From the NCBI GenBank assembly GCA_015059425.1, contig SVAM01000004.1:1-64000 (forward strand): DNA of 64,000 bases, given 5' to 3'. Below the pieces are notes generated by a model. It was not told where the DNA came from. It searched no databases and saw only the letters and a program-made list of their open reading frames with translations. This document shows positions 16,745 through 23,369 of this stretch, in pieces (the first letter of the stretch is position 1; each line of letters begins with the position of its first letter). A program made the position numbers and the translations under genes. The stretch comes from Bacillota bacterium. Its GTDB lineage: Bacteria > Bacillota_I > Bacilli_A > RF39 > UBA660.

Positions 16745-16820
16745 GCCGACATAGCGTAACTGGCAGCGCAACTGACTTGTAATCAGTAGGTTGGGGGTTC
16801 GACTCCCTCTGTCGGCACCA
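16745..16820 (+). tRNA. tRNA-Thr (TGT)
   Basis: Acceptor GCCGACA pairs with TGTCGGC, the anticodon loop CTTGTAA gives UGU, and CCA is encoded. The D arm is slightly unusual (AGCGTAACTGGCAGCGC) but foldable. Confidence 0.92.
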
Positions 16821-16828
16821 TTTATTAT

Positions 16829-17140
16829 GGGGAGATAGCGAAGTGGCCAAACGCGGCAGACTGTAATCTTAATAAGATTTAAATCTTATTTGCACCCTTA
16901 TTTGGAAACATTTAAGGTGGACGTCGCTAATTCGGGGAAATCTAAATGGAGTAATTCACATGACAATCCCGAGCTAGGATATAATTATCCGAGTGTAGAG
17001 ACTTTATACGACGGACCTAAATCATAAGACAAGGTTAAGAGAAAGTCCAGACTACAAACACTTATGTGGTAGTGAAAGCTATAGTAGTAAAGAAATCTGT
17101 TCCTTCGGGTTCCATGGTTCAAATCCATGTCTCCCCACCA
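16829..17140 (+). tRNA. tRNA-Tyr (GTA) interrupted by group I intron
   Basis: The 5' exon (16829-16864) ends GCAGACTGT and the 3' exon (17093-17140) begins AAATCTGTTCC. Joined, they give a normal class II tRNA: acceptor GGGGAGA/TCTCCCC, anticodon stem GCAGA/TCTGT, loop CTGTAAA with anticodon GUA, a long variable arm, T arm CATGG/CCATG, and an encoded CCA. The interruption lies between anticodon positions 35 and 36. No other tRNA-Tyr is seen in the window, so decoding of Tyr codons may depend on splicing. Confidence 0.92.
16865..17092 (+). ncRNA. group I intron (IC3-like) in tRNA-Tyr anticodon
   Basis: The 228-nt insert has the four conserved core elements in order: P (AATTCGGGGAAATCTAA), Q (GACAATCCCGAGC), R (GTGTAGAGACTTTATACGAC) and S (AAGAGAAAGTCC). 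The 5' exon ends in U, the intron ends in G (17092), and UGU of the exon can pair with a GCA guide sequence near 16896 with a U-G pair at the splice site. The 3' part (TAGTGAAAGCTA then GTAAAG) closely resembles cyanobacterial tRNA-Leu introns. It contains no ORF; reverse-strand frames across it are not genes. Confidence 0.9.
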
Positions 17141-17149
17141 CTTTATTAT

Positions 17150-17225
17150 TGCCTCGTAGCCAAGTGGTAAGGCATCAGACTTTGACTCTGACATTCCGCT
17201 GGTTCGAACCCAGCCGAGGCAGCCA
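17150..17225 (+). tRNA. tRNA-Gln (TTG)
   Basis: Acceptor TGCCTCG pairs with CGAGGCA with discriminator G and encoded CCA. The anticodon loop CTTTGAC gives UUG. Confidence 0.94.
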
Positions 17226-17233
17226 TTCTTCTT

Positions 17234-17309
17234 GGTTCGTTAGCTCAGTTGGTAGAGCATTTGACTTTTAATCAAAGGGTCTTGGGTTCGAATCCCAAAC
17301 GAGCCACCA
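17234..17309 (+). tRNA. tRNA-Lys (TTT)
   Basis: Starts GGTTCGTTAGCTCAGTT and ends ACGAGCC-A-CCA. The anticodon loop CTTTTAA gives UUU. Last tRNA of the operon. Confidence 0.94.
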
Positions 17310-17321
17310 TTTTAATAAATA

Positions 17322-17346
17322 AACTCGGGTGTATCGGGTTTTTTTA
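17322..17346 (+). terminator. terminator of tRNA operon
   Basis: AACTCG pairs with CGGGTT (one T-G pair) around a 7-nt loop and is followed by seven T. Confidence 0.75.
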
Positions 17347-17392
17347 TGTTAAAAAAAATTTATGATATAATTATACTATAAAGGGTATTTGT

Positions 17393-17773
17393 ATGTTATA
17401 TAAAAATATTGGCAATTCAAGTTTGGGTATAGCTATTGCTTATTTTACCTGTAATGGTTATGTTGTTTCAATTCCATTAAATGATACACAAGATTATGAT
17501 TTGGTTGTTGAAAAGGATAAGATATTATATAAAGTTCAGCTTAAAGGTACTTCTTTTAAAACAAAATATAACGTTTATCAAGTAGCATTAAAAAGCTGTG
17601 GAGGTACAAAAGGTGCATTTTATAAAACTGTTAAAGAAAGCAATGCTGATTTATTATTTATAGTTACTAAAAATAGAGATTGTTATTTAATCCCTATTGA
17701 AAAATTAAAAAAAACATATACATTAAACTTAGGAAATGCTTATAATAAATATTTGGTAAGTGTTAATAATTAA
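17393..17773 (+). CDS. I-Ssp6803I-like PD-(D/E)XK endonuclease
   Basis: A 126-aa protein with the architecture of the group-I-intron-associated PD-(D/E)XK endonuclease family: an N-terminal helix ending in GYVVSIPL, then DYDLVVE (Asp36), then LYKVQLKGTS (Gln49, Lys51). The Asp, Gln and Lys spacing is close to the catalytic residues of I-Ssp6803I, the homing enzyme of a cyanobacterial tRNA-fMet intron. The glutamate usually found near residue 12 appears replaced. The gene is free-standing, starts 84 bp after the tRNA-Lys, and follows an intron-bearing tRNA operon. Homing activity is inference; a host nuclease is the alternative. Confidence 0.72.
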   Translation: MLYKNIGNSSLGIAIAYFTCNGYVVSIPLNDTQDYDLVVEKDKILYKVQLKGTSFKTKYNVYQVALKSCGGTKGAFYKTVKESNADLLFIVTKNRDCYLIPIEKLKKTYTLNLGNAYNKYLVSVNN

Positions 17774-18791
17774 ATGTTTTTTCTAAAATATATTCCTTGT
17801 ATATAATAGGTAAATTTGTACTTAAAATATTAAAATATAGTAATGTGTTTATTGGGTAATAAAATTCAAGAGGGTTATTATAGCTTGTTATTTCAACTTT
17901 ATCTTCTATGTTTACTGTGTTATCAATTTCAATTAATGAATATTCATCATTAATCTTTTTAATATTATAAAGTTTATTATTAATATATACTTTAGTTATA
18001 TCTTCACTTATTCCATTAAGATAACCAAAAGGTATTACACCTGTATAAGTTTCTTTTTTGTTTTTAATATTTTTAATGATTCTAATGACTTTAGAGTTTA
18101 AAGTGAAAATTTGTTTTAAATTAACTTCTTCCTTTTTGAATAATGATTTCTTAACATTATTAATTCCGTATACAGAATAATTTAGTTTAAGAGCATTAGA
18201 TATTTTAATTTTATTTTTATCTTCTTCATCATTAAACAACATTAGTTCTAAATCTTTTAAAGGTGAAATTATATATTTGAAATTATCATACTCATCTTCA
18301 TTAATTTTTCCTTTTAAACCTAAAATATTTATGTATTTATTATCTTTTAGTAAATCTATTATATCTAAAATATCATGTTTTGAATTTATTCCGTTATAGT
18401 TATTAACATCAATATTTAAAATTATATTTAAGTTGTCTTTAATATTAAGTGTAATAATATTTTCTAAAGTTTTTTTATCTCTAATTAAAATTATTGTATT
18501 ATTAATAATTAAATCAAAAATATTATTTTCATTAATTATGCCAGAATAAATAGTGGGTATAACTTTATTATATTTTCTAATTAAAGCACAATCATTATAA
18601 TTATTAGTATATAAATAGTCTATTTTATCTGCTAAAAAATTGATTATATACATCCCATGATTAAATGCATTATTACTAACGTCTAATATATAATAACTAT
18701 AGTTATATTTAGATTTAATATAATTTATATTATGAAATAAATTATCAATATTTATATTTATAAAATTATTATACTGCATATTATTCACCAT
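17763..18791 (-). CDS. degenerate alanine racemase-like protein
   Basis: The 342-aa protein follows the alanine racemase layout: an N-terminal barrel start IDNLFHNINYIKS, a segment ILDVSNNAFNHG where active enzymes have VVKANAYGHG, YSVYGIN, and a C-terminal beta domain with GVIPFGYLNGI. The PLP-binding lysine is missing, so it probably cannot racemise alanine. It may be a binding or regulatory relative, or a decaying gene. It is Asn- and Ile-rich, overlaps the end of the endonuclease gene convergently by 11 bp, and diverges from enolase. Confidence 0.6.
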   Translation of the reverse strand: MVNNMQYNNFININIDNLFHNINYIKSKYNYSYYILDVSNNAFNHGMYIINFLADKIDYLYTNNYNDCALIRKYNKVIPTIYSGIINENNIFDLIINNTIILIRDKKTLENIITLNIKDNLNIILNIDVNNYNGINSKHDILDIIDLLKDNKYINILGLKGKINEDEYDNFKYIISPLKDLELMLFNDEEDKNKIKISNALKLNYSVYGINNVKKSLFKKEEVNLKQIFTLNSKVIRIIKNIKNKKETYTGVIPFGYLNGISEDITKVYINNKLYNIKKINDEYSLIEIDNTVNIEDKVEITSYNNPLEFYYPINTLLYFNILSTNLPIIYKEYILEKTFNY

Positions 18792-18862
18792 ATTTAAATT
18801 TTATCAAATAGAATAGTATTAGTCTATAAAAGAATAAAAAAATGTCAATTACTATAAAATAA

Positions 18863-18892
18863 TTGATTAAAAGTACTTATATTTGGTATACT
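18863..18892 (+). promoter_or_regulatory. enolase promoter
   Basis: TTGATT, an 18-bp spacer and TATACT (18887-18892) lie about 27 bp before the enolase ATG. Confidence 0.65.
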
Positions 18893-18918
18893 TTATATAT
18901 AGAATAAAGGTGGTACGT

Positions 18919-20154
18919 ATGGCTAAAATAATAAATATTATAGGAAGAGAAATATTAGATAGTAGAGGTAACCCAACAGTAGAAGTAGAATTGTTTTTAG
19001 ATAATGGGATTATAACAAGATCTAGTGTTCCGAGTGGAGCATCTACTGGTTCTAAAGAAGCTCTAGAGTTAAGAGATGAGGATGAAAGTAGATATCATGG
19101 CAAAGGTGTATTAAAAGCAGTAAATAATGTAAATGCAATTATTAAAGATAATTTGATAGGAAAAGAATTAGATCAAGTAACTTTTGATAAACTATTGTTA
19201 GAATTAGATGGTACAGAAAATAAAAGTAATTTAGGTGCTAATGCAATGTTAGCAGTATCTTTGGCATCTATAAAAGCGTGTGCTAAATTAGAAAATAAAT
19301 CTTTATATGCTTATTTAAGTAGTGGCAAAGTAAATATTCCAATTCCGATGATTAATATTATAAATGGAGGAGCACATGCTGATAATAATTTAGATATCCA
19401 AGAATTTATGATTGTTCCTGTAGTTAAAACTATAAAAGAAAGAGTAAGAGTGGCAAGTGAAGTATTTCATTCTTTAAAAAATATTTTAAAAGAACAAAAA
19501 CTTAATACTGCAGTAGGAGATGAAGGTGGTTTTGCTCCTAATTTAGACCATAATACTTTAGCTTTAGATTTTATTATGAAAGCAATAATGGAAGCTGGTT
19601 ATAAACCTGGAGGAGATGTATTTATAGCCCTAGATGTAGCGGCTAGTGAATTATATAATAAAGAAACTAATACTTACCATATTGATAATGCAGAATTATC
19701 GTCAGATGAATTAATAAAATATTATATTGAATTAGTTAATAGATATCCAATAATGAGTATAGAGGATCCATTTGAAGAAAATGATTTTGAATCAATGGCA
19801 GTTTTAACTAAATTAATTGGTGAAAAAGTAATGATAGTCGGAGATGATTATTTTGTAACTAACAAAAAGTATTTAGAAAAAGGTGCCGAAGTAAACGCTG
19901 GAAATGCTATACTATTAAAAGCAAATCAAATTGGAACAGTAACAGAAATGATAAAAACCATTCTACTCGCAAAAAAACTTGATTACAAAATGATTATTTC
20001 TCATAGAAGTGGTGAAACAGAAGATACTTTTATTGCAGATTTTGCTGTTGGACTATCACTTCCTTATATTAAAACTGGCTCTATGTCTAGAGGCGAACGT
20101 ATAGCAAAATATAATGAATTAATAAGAATTGAAGAAAAATTAATGAATAAATAA
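18919..20154 (+). CDS. eno: enolase
   Basis: The 411-aa product begins MAKIINIIGREILDSRGNPT and has the VGDEGGFAPN, IEDPF and SHRSGETED signatures, including the catalytic Glu and metal-binding Asp/Glu residues. It converts 2-phosphoglycerate to phosphoenolpyruvate in cytoplasmic glycolysis and also takes part in RNA degradosomes of Firmicutes. The start is chosen by the AAAGGTGGT site 5' of the ATG at 18919 rather than the upstream in-frame codon. It has its own promoter and is not clustered with other glycolytic genes here; pyruvate kinase lies 20 kb away. Confidence 0.97.
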   Translation: MAKIINIIGREILDSRGNPTVEVELFLDNGIITRSSVPSGASTGSKEALELRDEDESRYHGKGVLKAVNNVNAIIKDNLIGKELDQVTFDKLLLELDGTENKSNLGANAMLAVSLASIKACAKLENKSLYAYLSSGKVNIPIPMINIINGGAHADNNLDIQEFMIVPVVKTIKERVRVASEVFHSLKNILKEQKLNTAVGDEGGFAPNLDHNTLALDFIMKAIMEAGYKPGGDVFIALDVAASELYNKETNTYHIDNAELSSDELIKYYIELVNRYPIMSIEDPFEENDFESMAVLTKLIGEKVMIVGDDYFVTNKKYLEKGAEVNAGNAILLKANQIGTVTEMIKTILLAKKLDYKMIISHRSGETEDTFIADFAVGLSLPYIKTGSMSRGERIAKYNELIRIEEKLMNK

Positions 20155-20168
20155 TAAATGTTTAACAT

Positions 20169-20200
20169 AAGCTTCTCTTATAAGAAAGAGAGGCTTTTGT
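20169..20200 (+). terminator. enolase terminator that also covers the next gene's RBS
   Basis: AAGCTTCTCTT (20169-20179) pairs with AAGAGAGGCTT (20186-20196) and is followed by TTTTG. The GAGAGG within the 3' arm is the only ribosome binding site for the ATG at 20202, so folding would both stop read-through and hide the start. Confidence 0.65.
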
Positions 20201-20201
20201 A

Positions 20202-20729
20202 ATGGATAAACTACTATTACAAGTAATTACGGATAAAGAAATAATTAATAAAAAAAGTTTAAAAGAAGTAATTGCAGAAAGAAAATTAATAAAAACAAAA
20301 TTAAAGCTAATTCAAATTTTTTATCTAGATCAAGATTTAATAGAATTAAATAAATATAATTTAGGAATTAATAATTTTAATTTAGATAATATTTTTTTAA
20401 CAGAAAATTTAGGGCTATATGTCCCGTTAAAAAATAAAATAGTAAACAAAGATGAAAATGATAAAACTAAATTAAATAGTTATCTTTTGTATTTAAGTTA
20501 TTTATACAATTTTGATTTTTTAGATTTATTTTTAAATAAACCCGGAGTTTTTTATCAATTAATATGTGAATTAAATATAAGTGAAAGAATTAAAGATAAT
20601 ATACTACGTTTAACTGTGGATTTACCAGCAGAACATTTTTCTAAAAATATTGAAGATTTAAATAATGCTAAATTTAGAGAAAATCTAATAGAAGATGAAT
20701 TAAAATTACAAAGATTAAAGAAAATGTAA
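20202..20729 (+). CDS. hypothetical protein downstream of enolase
   Basis: A 175-aa protein of unknown family. It is rich in Leu, Lys and Asn, has no membrane segment or cysteine motif, and appears mostly helical with a C-terminal charged helix (RENLIEDELKLQRLKKM). The ATG lies 2 bp after a terminator-like hairpin whose stem includes its ribosome binding site, so expression may require transcript processing or read-through from enolase. Confidence 0.6.
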   Translation: MDKLLLQVITDKEIINKKSLKEVIAERKLIKTKLKLIQIFYLDQDLIELNKYNLGINNFNLDNIFLTENLGLYVPLKNKIVNKDENDKTKLNSYLLYLSYLYNFDFLDLFLNKPGVFYQLICELNISERIKDNILRLTVDLPAEHFSKNIEDLNNAKFRENLIEDELKLQRLKKM

Positions 20730-20794
20730 ATCATAAAAAAATATAGTTAAATAATTATTAAAATATGTTAATATTATAATAGAAGGTGATTATA

Positions 20795-21520
20795 ATGTTT
20801 GTTGGAGAAAGTCCTATTCATATTGCAGCGAATGCAGATATTGCAGAAATTGTATTAATGCCAGGAGATCCATTAAGAGCAAAATATATAGCGGAAAATT
20901 TTCTTAAAGATGCAAAACTAGTTACTAGTATTAGAAATATGTTTGGTTACACTGGATATTATAAAGATAAGAAAGTAACTGTAATGTCTCATGGTATGGG
21001 TATGCCAAGTGCTAGTATTTATGTATTTGAACTTATTCATTTTTATAATGTAAAAAAAATAATTAGAATAGGTACATGTGGAGCGGTTAGTCCTAAGGCC
21101 GATATAGGAGACTTAATACTAACTAAAGAAATTTATTCAGAATCTAATTTTGCTTATACTTATAGTAATTATGTAGGAAATATTGTAGAAGCTAGTAAAG
21201 ATTTAAATAAAACTATTTTAGATACTGCTAAAGAACTTAATATGGAACTGCATTATGGAGTAACAACTACAATGGATGTATTTGGCCCATACATAGATTT
21301 TGAAAGAGTTTTAGATAGAATACCTAAAGAATATGAAATACTAAGTGAAGAAATGGAAGCTTTTGGATTAACTCACGTTGCAAACTTAATGAATGCTGAA
21401 TCAACTACAATTATGACAGTAGTAGATTCTAAATATTCTAAAGTTGTCTTAACACCAGAAGATAGACAAACTAAATTAAATGATATGATTACTTTAGCGC
21501 TTGAATCAATAGTAAAATAA
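20795..21520 (+). CDS. deoD: purine nucleoside phosphorylase DeoD type
   Basis: The 241-aa product starts MFVGESPIHIAANADIAEIV behind AAGGTGAT; the in-frame GTG 9 bp upstream is inside the ribosome binding site. MPGDPLRAKYIAENFL, MSHGMGMPSA, IRIGTCGA and SEEMEAFGLTHVA are the substrate and phosphate signatures of hexameric bacterial PNPs. It phosphorolyses purine (deoxy)nucleosides to base and ribose-1-phosphate for salvage. It is a single-gene unit followed by two hairpins. Confidence 0.96.
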   Translation: MFVGESPIHIAANADIAEIVLMPGDPLRAKYIAENFLKDAKLVTSIRNMFGYTGYYKDKKVTVMSHGMGMPSASIYVFELIHFYNVKKIIRIGTCGAVSPKADIGDLILTKEIYSESNFAYTYSNYVGNIVEASKDLNKTILDTAKELNMELHYGVTTTMDVFGPYIDFERVLDRIPKEYEILSEEMEAFGLTHVANLMNAESTTIMTVVDSKYSKVVLTPEDRQTKLNDMITLALESIVK

Positions 21521-21592
21521 TTTGTATATTGAATAGATTTGTTAAAATTAATTTAGAGTGTTAGGAACATAACATCTCTATTTTGTAATATT

Positions 21593-21661
21593 GACGTTAA
21601 CAATTGCATCTTTGTTGTTATTTAAAATGATGATAATTGTTGTCGTCTTTTTTATTTTCTA
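21593..21661 (+). terminator. long imperfect hairpin with T-tract
   Basis: GACGTTAACAATTGCATC (from 21593) pairs imperfectly with GATGATAATTGTTGTCGTC and runs into TTTTTTATTTT. A smaller hairpin (TAGAGTGTT with AACATCTCTA, about 21552-21583) precedes it. Together they insulate deoD from the surface-protein operon. The rest of 21521-21754 holds only the promoter at 21697. Confidence 0.65.
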
Positions 21662-21696
21662 ATTCAAAAAAGTAAAAGTACAAGTAAACAATTTTA

Positions 21697-21725
21697 TTGT
21701 CAAAATATTAATAATATTGTATACT
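21697..21725 (+). promoter_or_regulatory. promoter of G-tract leader and surface protein
   Basis: TTGTCA (21697-21702), a 17-bp spacer and TATACT (21720-21725) lie about 30 bp before the leader ORF start at 21755. Confidence 0.75.
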
Positions 21726-21754
21726 AATAGTAATGATAGGAAGGAAGTTAAGAA

Positions 21755-21820
21755 ATGAAAAAATTTAATAAGAACTTCCCAACAGTTGCTGAGTATGCTT
21801 CTGGGGGGGGGGTTATTTAA
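21755..21820 (+). CDS. leader ORF truncated by G10 tract
   Basis: Behind a strong GGAAGGAAG site, the ATG at 21755 opens MKKFNKNFPTVAEYASGGGV and one more residue before TAA, because the frame is shifted by a run of ten G. With nine G the frame would continue as GGGLFKLRSPELTRQ and end at the TGA at 21888-21890, overlapping the next ATG (ATGA); this gives a 44-residue peptide coupled to the surface protein. This is a candidate phase-variable leader. Confidence 0.6.
   Translation: MKKFNKNFPTVAEYASGGGVI
21803..21812 (+). repeat. homopolymeric G10 tract
   Basis: Ten consecutive G in a genome where even G5 is rare. It sits inside the leader ORF, so each added or lost base changes the reading frame. 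Only lengths divisible by three keep the leader open to the next gene. Confidence 0.9.
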
Positions 21821-21886
21821 GTTAAGAAGCCCAGAACTAACTAGGCAAAACAACTTTAAGTTACCTTTAGATATAGAGGTGACAAA

Positions 21887-23239
21887 ATGAAATTTGAAAC
21901 TATAAAAAGTAAGAAGAAAATATTATTAATAGGAATAATATTATTTTGTATTGGAGTAACTTTAATATTAACATCTACTTTAGCTGCTTATAAAAAAACA
22001 ACAACAATTAAAATAGCAGAGGGTACTGTTAATTATATAATACCGGATATGAAAATAGTTGCAATAAATGTTCAAGATGGTGTTGATGAAAATGGTAATA
22101 ATACATATAAAAGCGTACCTGATTTATGGTATTATGATACTTCAGAAAATTATATTGTAAATCATTCTGAAACATATTGTGATGTATATGATTATGAATA
22201 TGATGAATGGTATGAAAGTAGAGATTTCGTTTTTAAGTTTGATAATAATTCATTTACATTTTCGGTTGAAGGCATATATGCTAAGAATACAAAATGTTAT
22301 ATATATCTAGATATTAATGATGGTTCTAATGAAATAACAATAGATGATATATTAGCAAGTAAAACAAAAGATAAAAGAGTAGATTTTTCGACAATATTTA
22401 CTGAAGATACTACAGGAACTATTTATATTGGCATCGAGAATTATGCGTTATCATATTATTATGCTGGTGCTCCAACAGATAACTATGTAAAATTTGCTGG
22501 TGCTTATTGGAGAATTATAAGAATAAATGGAAATGGGTCATTAAGAATGATATATTCAGGAAATGTAGATGAAATAGATGCATTAACGATAGAAGATGAT
22601 GGTATAACAAAGTTTGATGTATTAGCTAATGGATATGATGACTCTGAAACAAGATACACTCAATTATGTGAAGATTATTCTCCATATGATTCATGTTCTT
22701 TTGATGAATTGGAAAATTATAATGAATATTTAGATATTGAATTAGGTTTTTGTTTAGATAAAACTTATTCTGAGGATTATTATTGTACAGCTTTCACTGT
22801 AATTACAAAAGAAGAATGTTTATCTTATCCATCATCTTTCAACTATGCATGGGAGTTAGGAACAATTTATGGGCCTTATAAAAGATTGGTGAAAAATAAA
22901 GCACCTATATTTGAATGTCCAGATAGCAATGATTTAGATAAAATAGAAGCTGGTTTAATAACAGCAGATGAAGTGGCATATGTAGGAGGAGTAGTTAAAC
23001 AAGAAAATAAAAACTATTATTTATATACTGGTTATGAATACTGGACTTGGTCATTATATGTTGATAATTTTGATTCTTACGATATTTTTTTTACTGTAGA
23101 AGATAATGGATCTTTAAATGCAGCATATGAGGGTTATGGAACTATTAGCATTCGTCCAGTTATAAACTTAAAATCAAATATCTTATTAACAGGTTTAGGG
23201 ACTATAGATGTTCCATATGAAGTTGTAGGTTTAAGTTAA
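21887..23239 (+). CDS. membrane-anchored surface protein
   Basis: A 450-aa protein with an N-terminal membrane segment (about residues 14-34, ending STLAAYKKTTT). The body is acidic and Tyr-rich with cysteine-containing loops (CEDYSPYDSC, YYCTAF) and includes the recurring block NYVKFAGAYWRIIRINGNGS, with a C-terminal SIRPVINLKSN. I associate this block with extracytoplasmic proteins of uncultured gut Bacilli; its function is unknown. It has its own AGAGGTGA site but overlaps the phase-variable leader ORF, so translation may depend on the G-tract length. Confidence 0.75.
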   Translation: MKFETIKSKKKILLIGIILFCIGVTLILTSTLAAYKKTTTIKIAEGTVNYIIPDMKIVAINVQDGVDENGNNTYKSVPDLWYYDTSENYIVNHSETYCDVYDYEYDEWYESRDFVFKFDNNSFTFSVEGIYAKNTKCYIYLDINDGSNEITIDDILASKTKDKRVDFSTIFTEDTTGTIYIGIENYALSYYYAGAPTDNYVKFAGAYWRIIRINGNGSLRMIYSGNVDEIDALTIEDDGITKFDVLANGYDDSETRYTQLCEDYSPYDSCSFDELENYNEYLDIELGFCLDKTYSEDYYCTAFTVITKEECLSYPSSFNYAWELGTIYGPYKRLVKNKAPIFECPDSNDLDKIEAGLITADEVAYVGGVVKQENKNYYLYTGYEYWTWSLYVDNFDSYDIFFTVEDNGSLNAAYEGYGTISIRPVINLKSNILLTGLGTIDVPYEVVGLS

Positions 23240-23264
23240 AAGCTAATTAATTTAGCTTTTTTTC
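23239..23264 (+). terminator. rho-independent terminator
   Basis: AAAGCTAA pairs with TTAGCTTT around a short A/T loop, followed by seven T, immediately after the surface protein stop. Confidence 0.8.
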
Positions 23265-23303
23265 GTATGTAAACATAATTAATTGGCATACTAAAAAATA
23301 TAA

Positions 23304-23345
23304 TTAGCACTCTATATTGACAAGTGCTAATTATAGAGTTATAAT
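23304..23345 (+). promoter_or_regulatory. CIRCE operator overlapping a consensus promoter
   Basis: TTAGCACTC-N9-AAGTGCTAA (23304-23330) matches the HrcA-binding CIRCE repeat with one base off. The -35 TTGACA (23317-23322) lies inside it; a 17-bp spacer leads to TATAAT (23340-23345). HrcA binding would occlude RNA polymerase, so the downstream ClpB-like gene should be heat inducible. Confidence 0.9.
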
Positions 23346-23369
23346 TAACATACGAAAGGGATGATTTAT

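Noticed and set aside
16985..17194. Reverse-strand 69-aa frame overlapping the tRNA-Tyr intron and tRNA-Gln
   Set aside because: It lies antisense across the intron, exon and next tRNA and has no ribosome binding site; such frames over tRNAs are common false genes.
18901..18920. GGTGGTAC before enolase as a T-box remnant
   Set aside because: It is only the ribosome binding site; no specifier stem or antiterminator is present.
21541..21661. T-box or other riboswitch before the surface protein
   Set aside because: The hairpins precede the promoter at 21697, so they would not be in its transcript, and no T-box sequence is present; they fit terminators.
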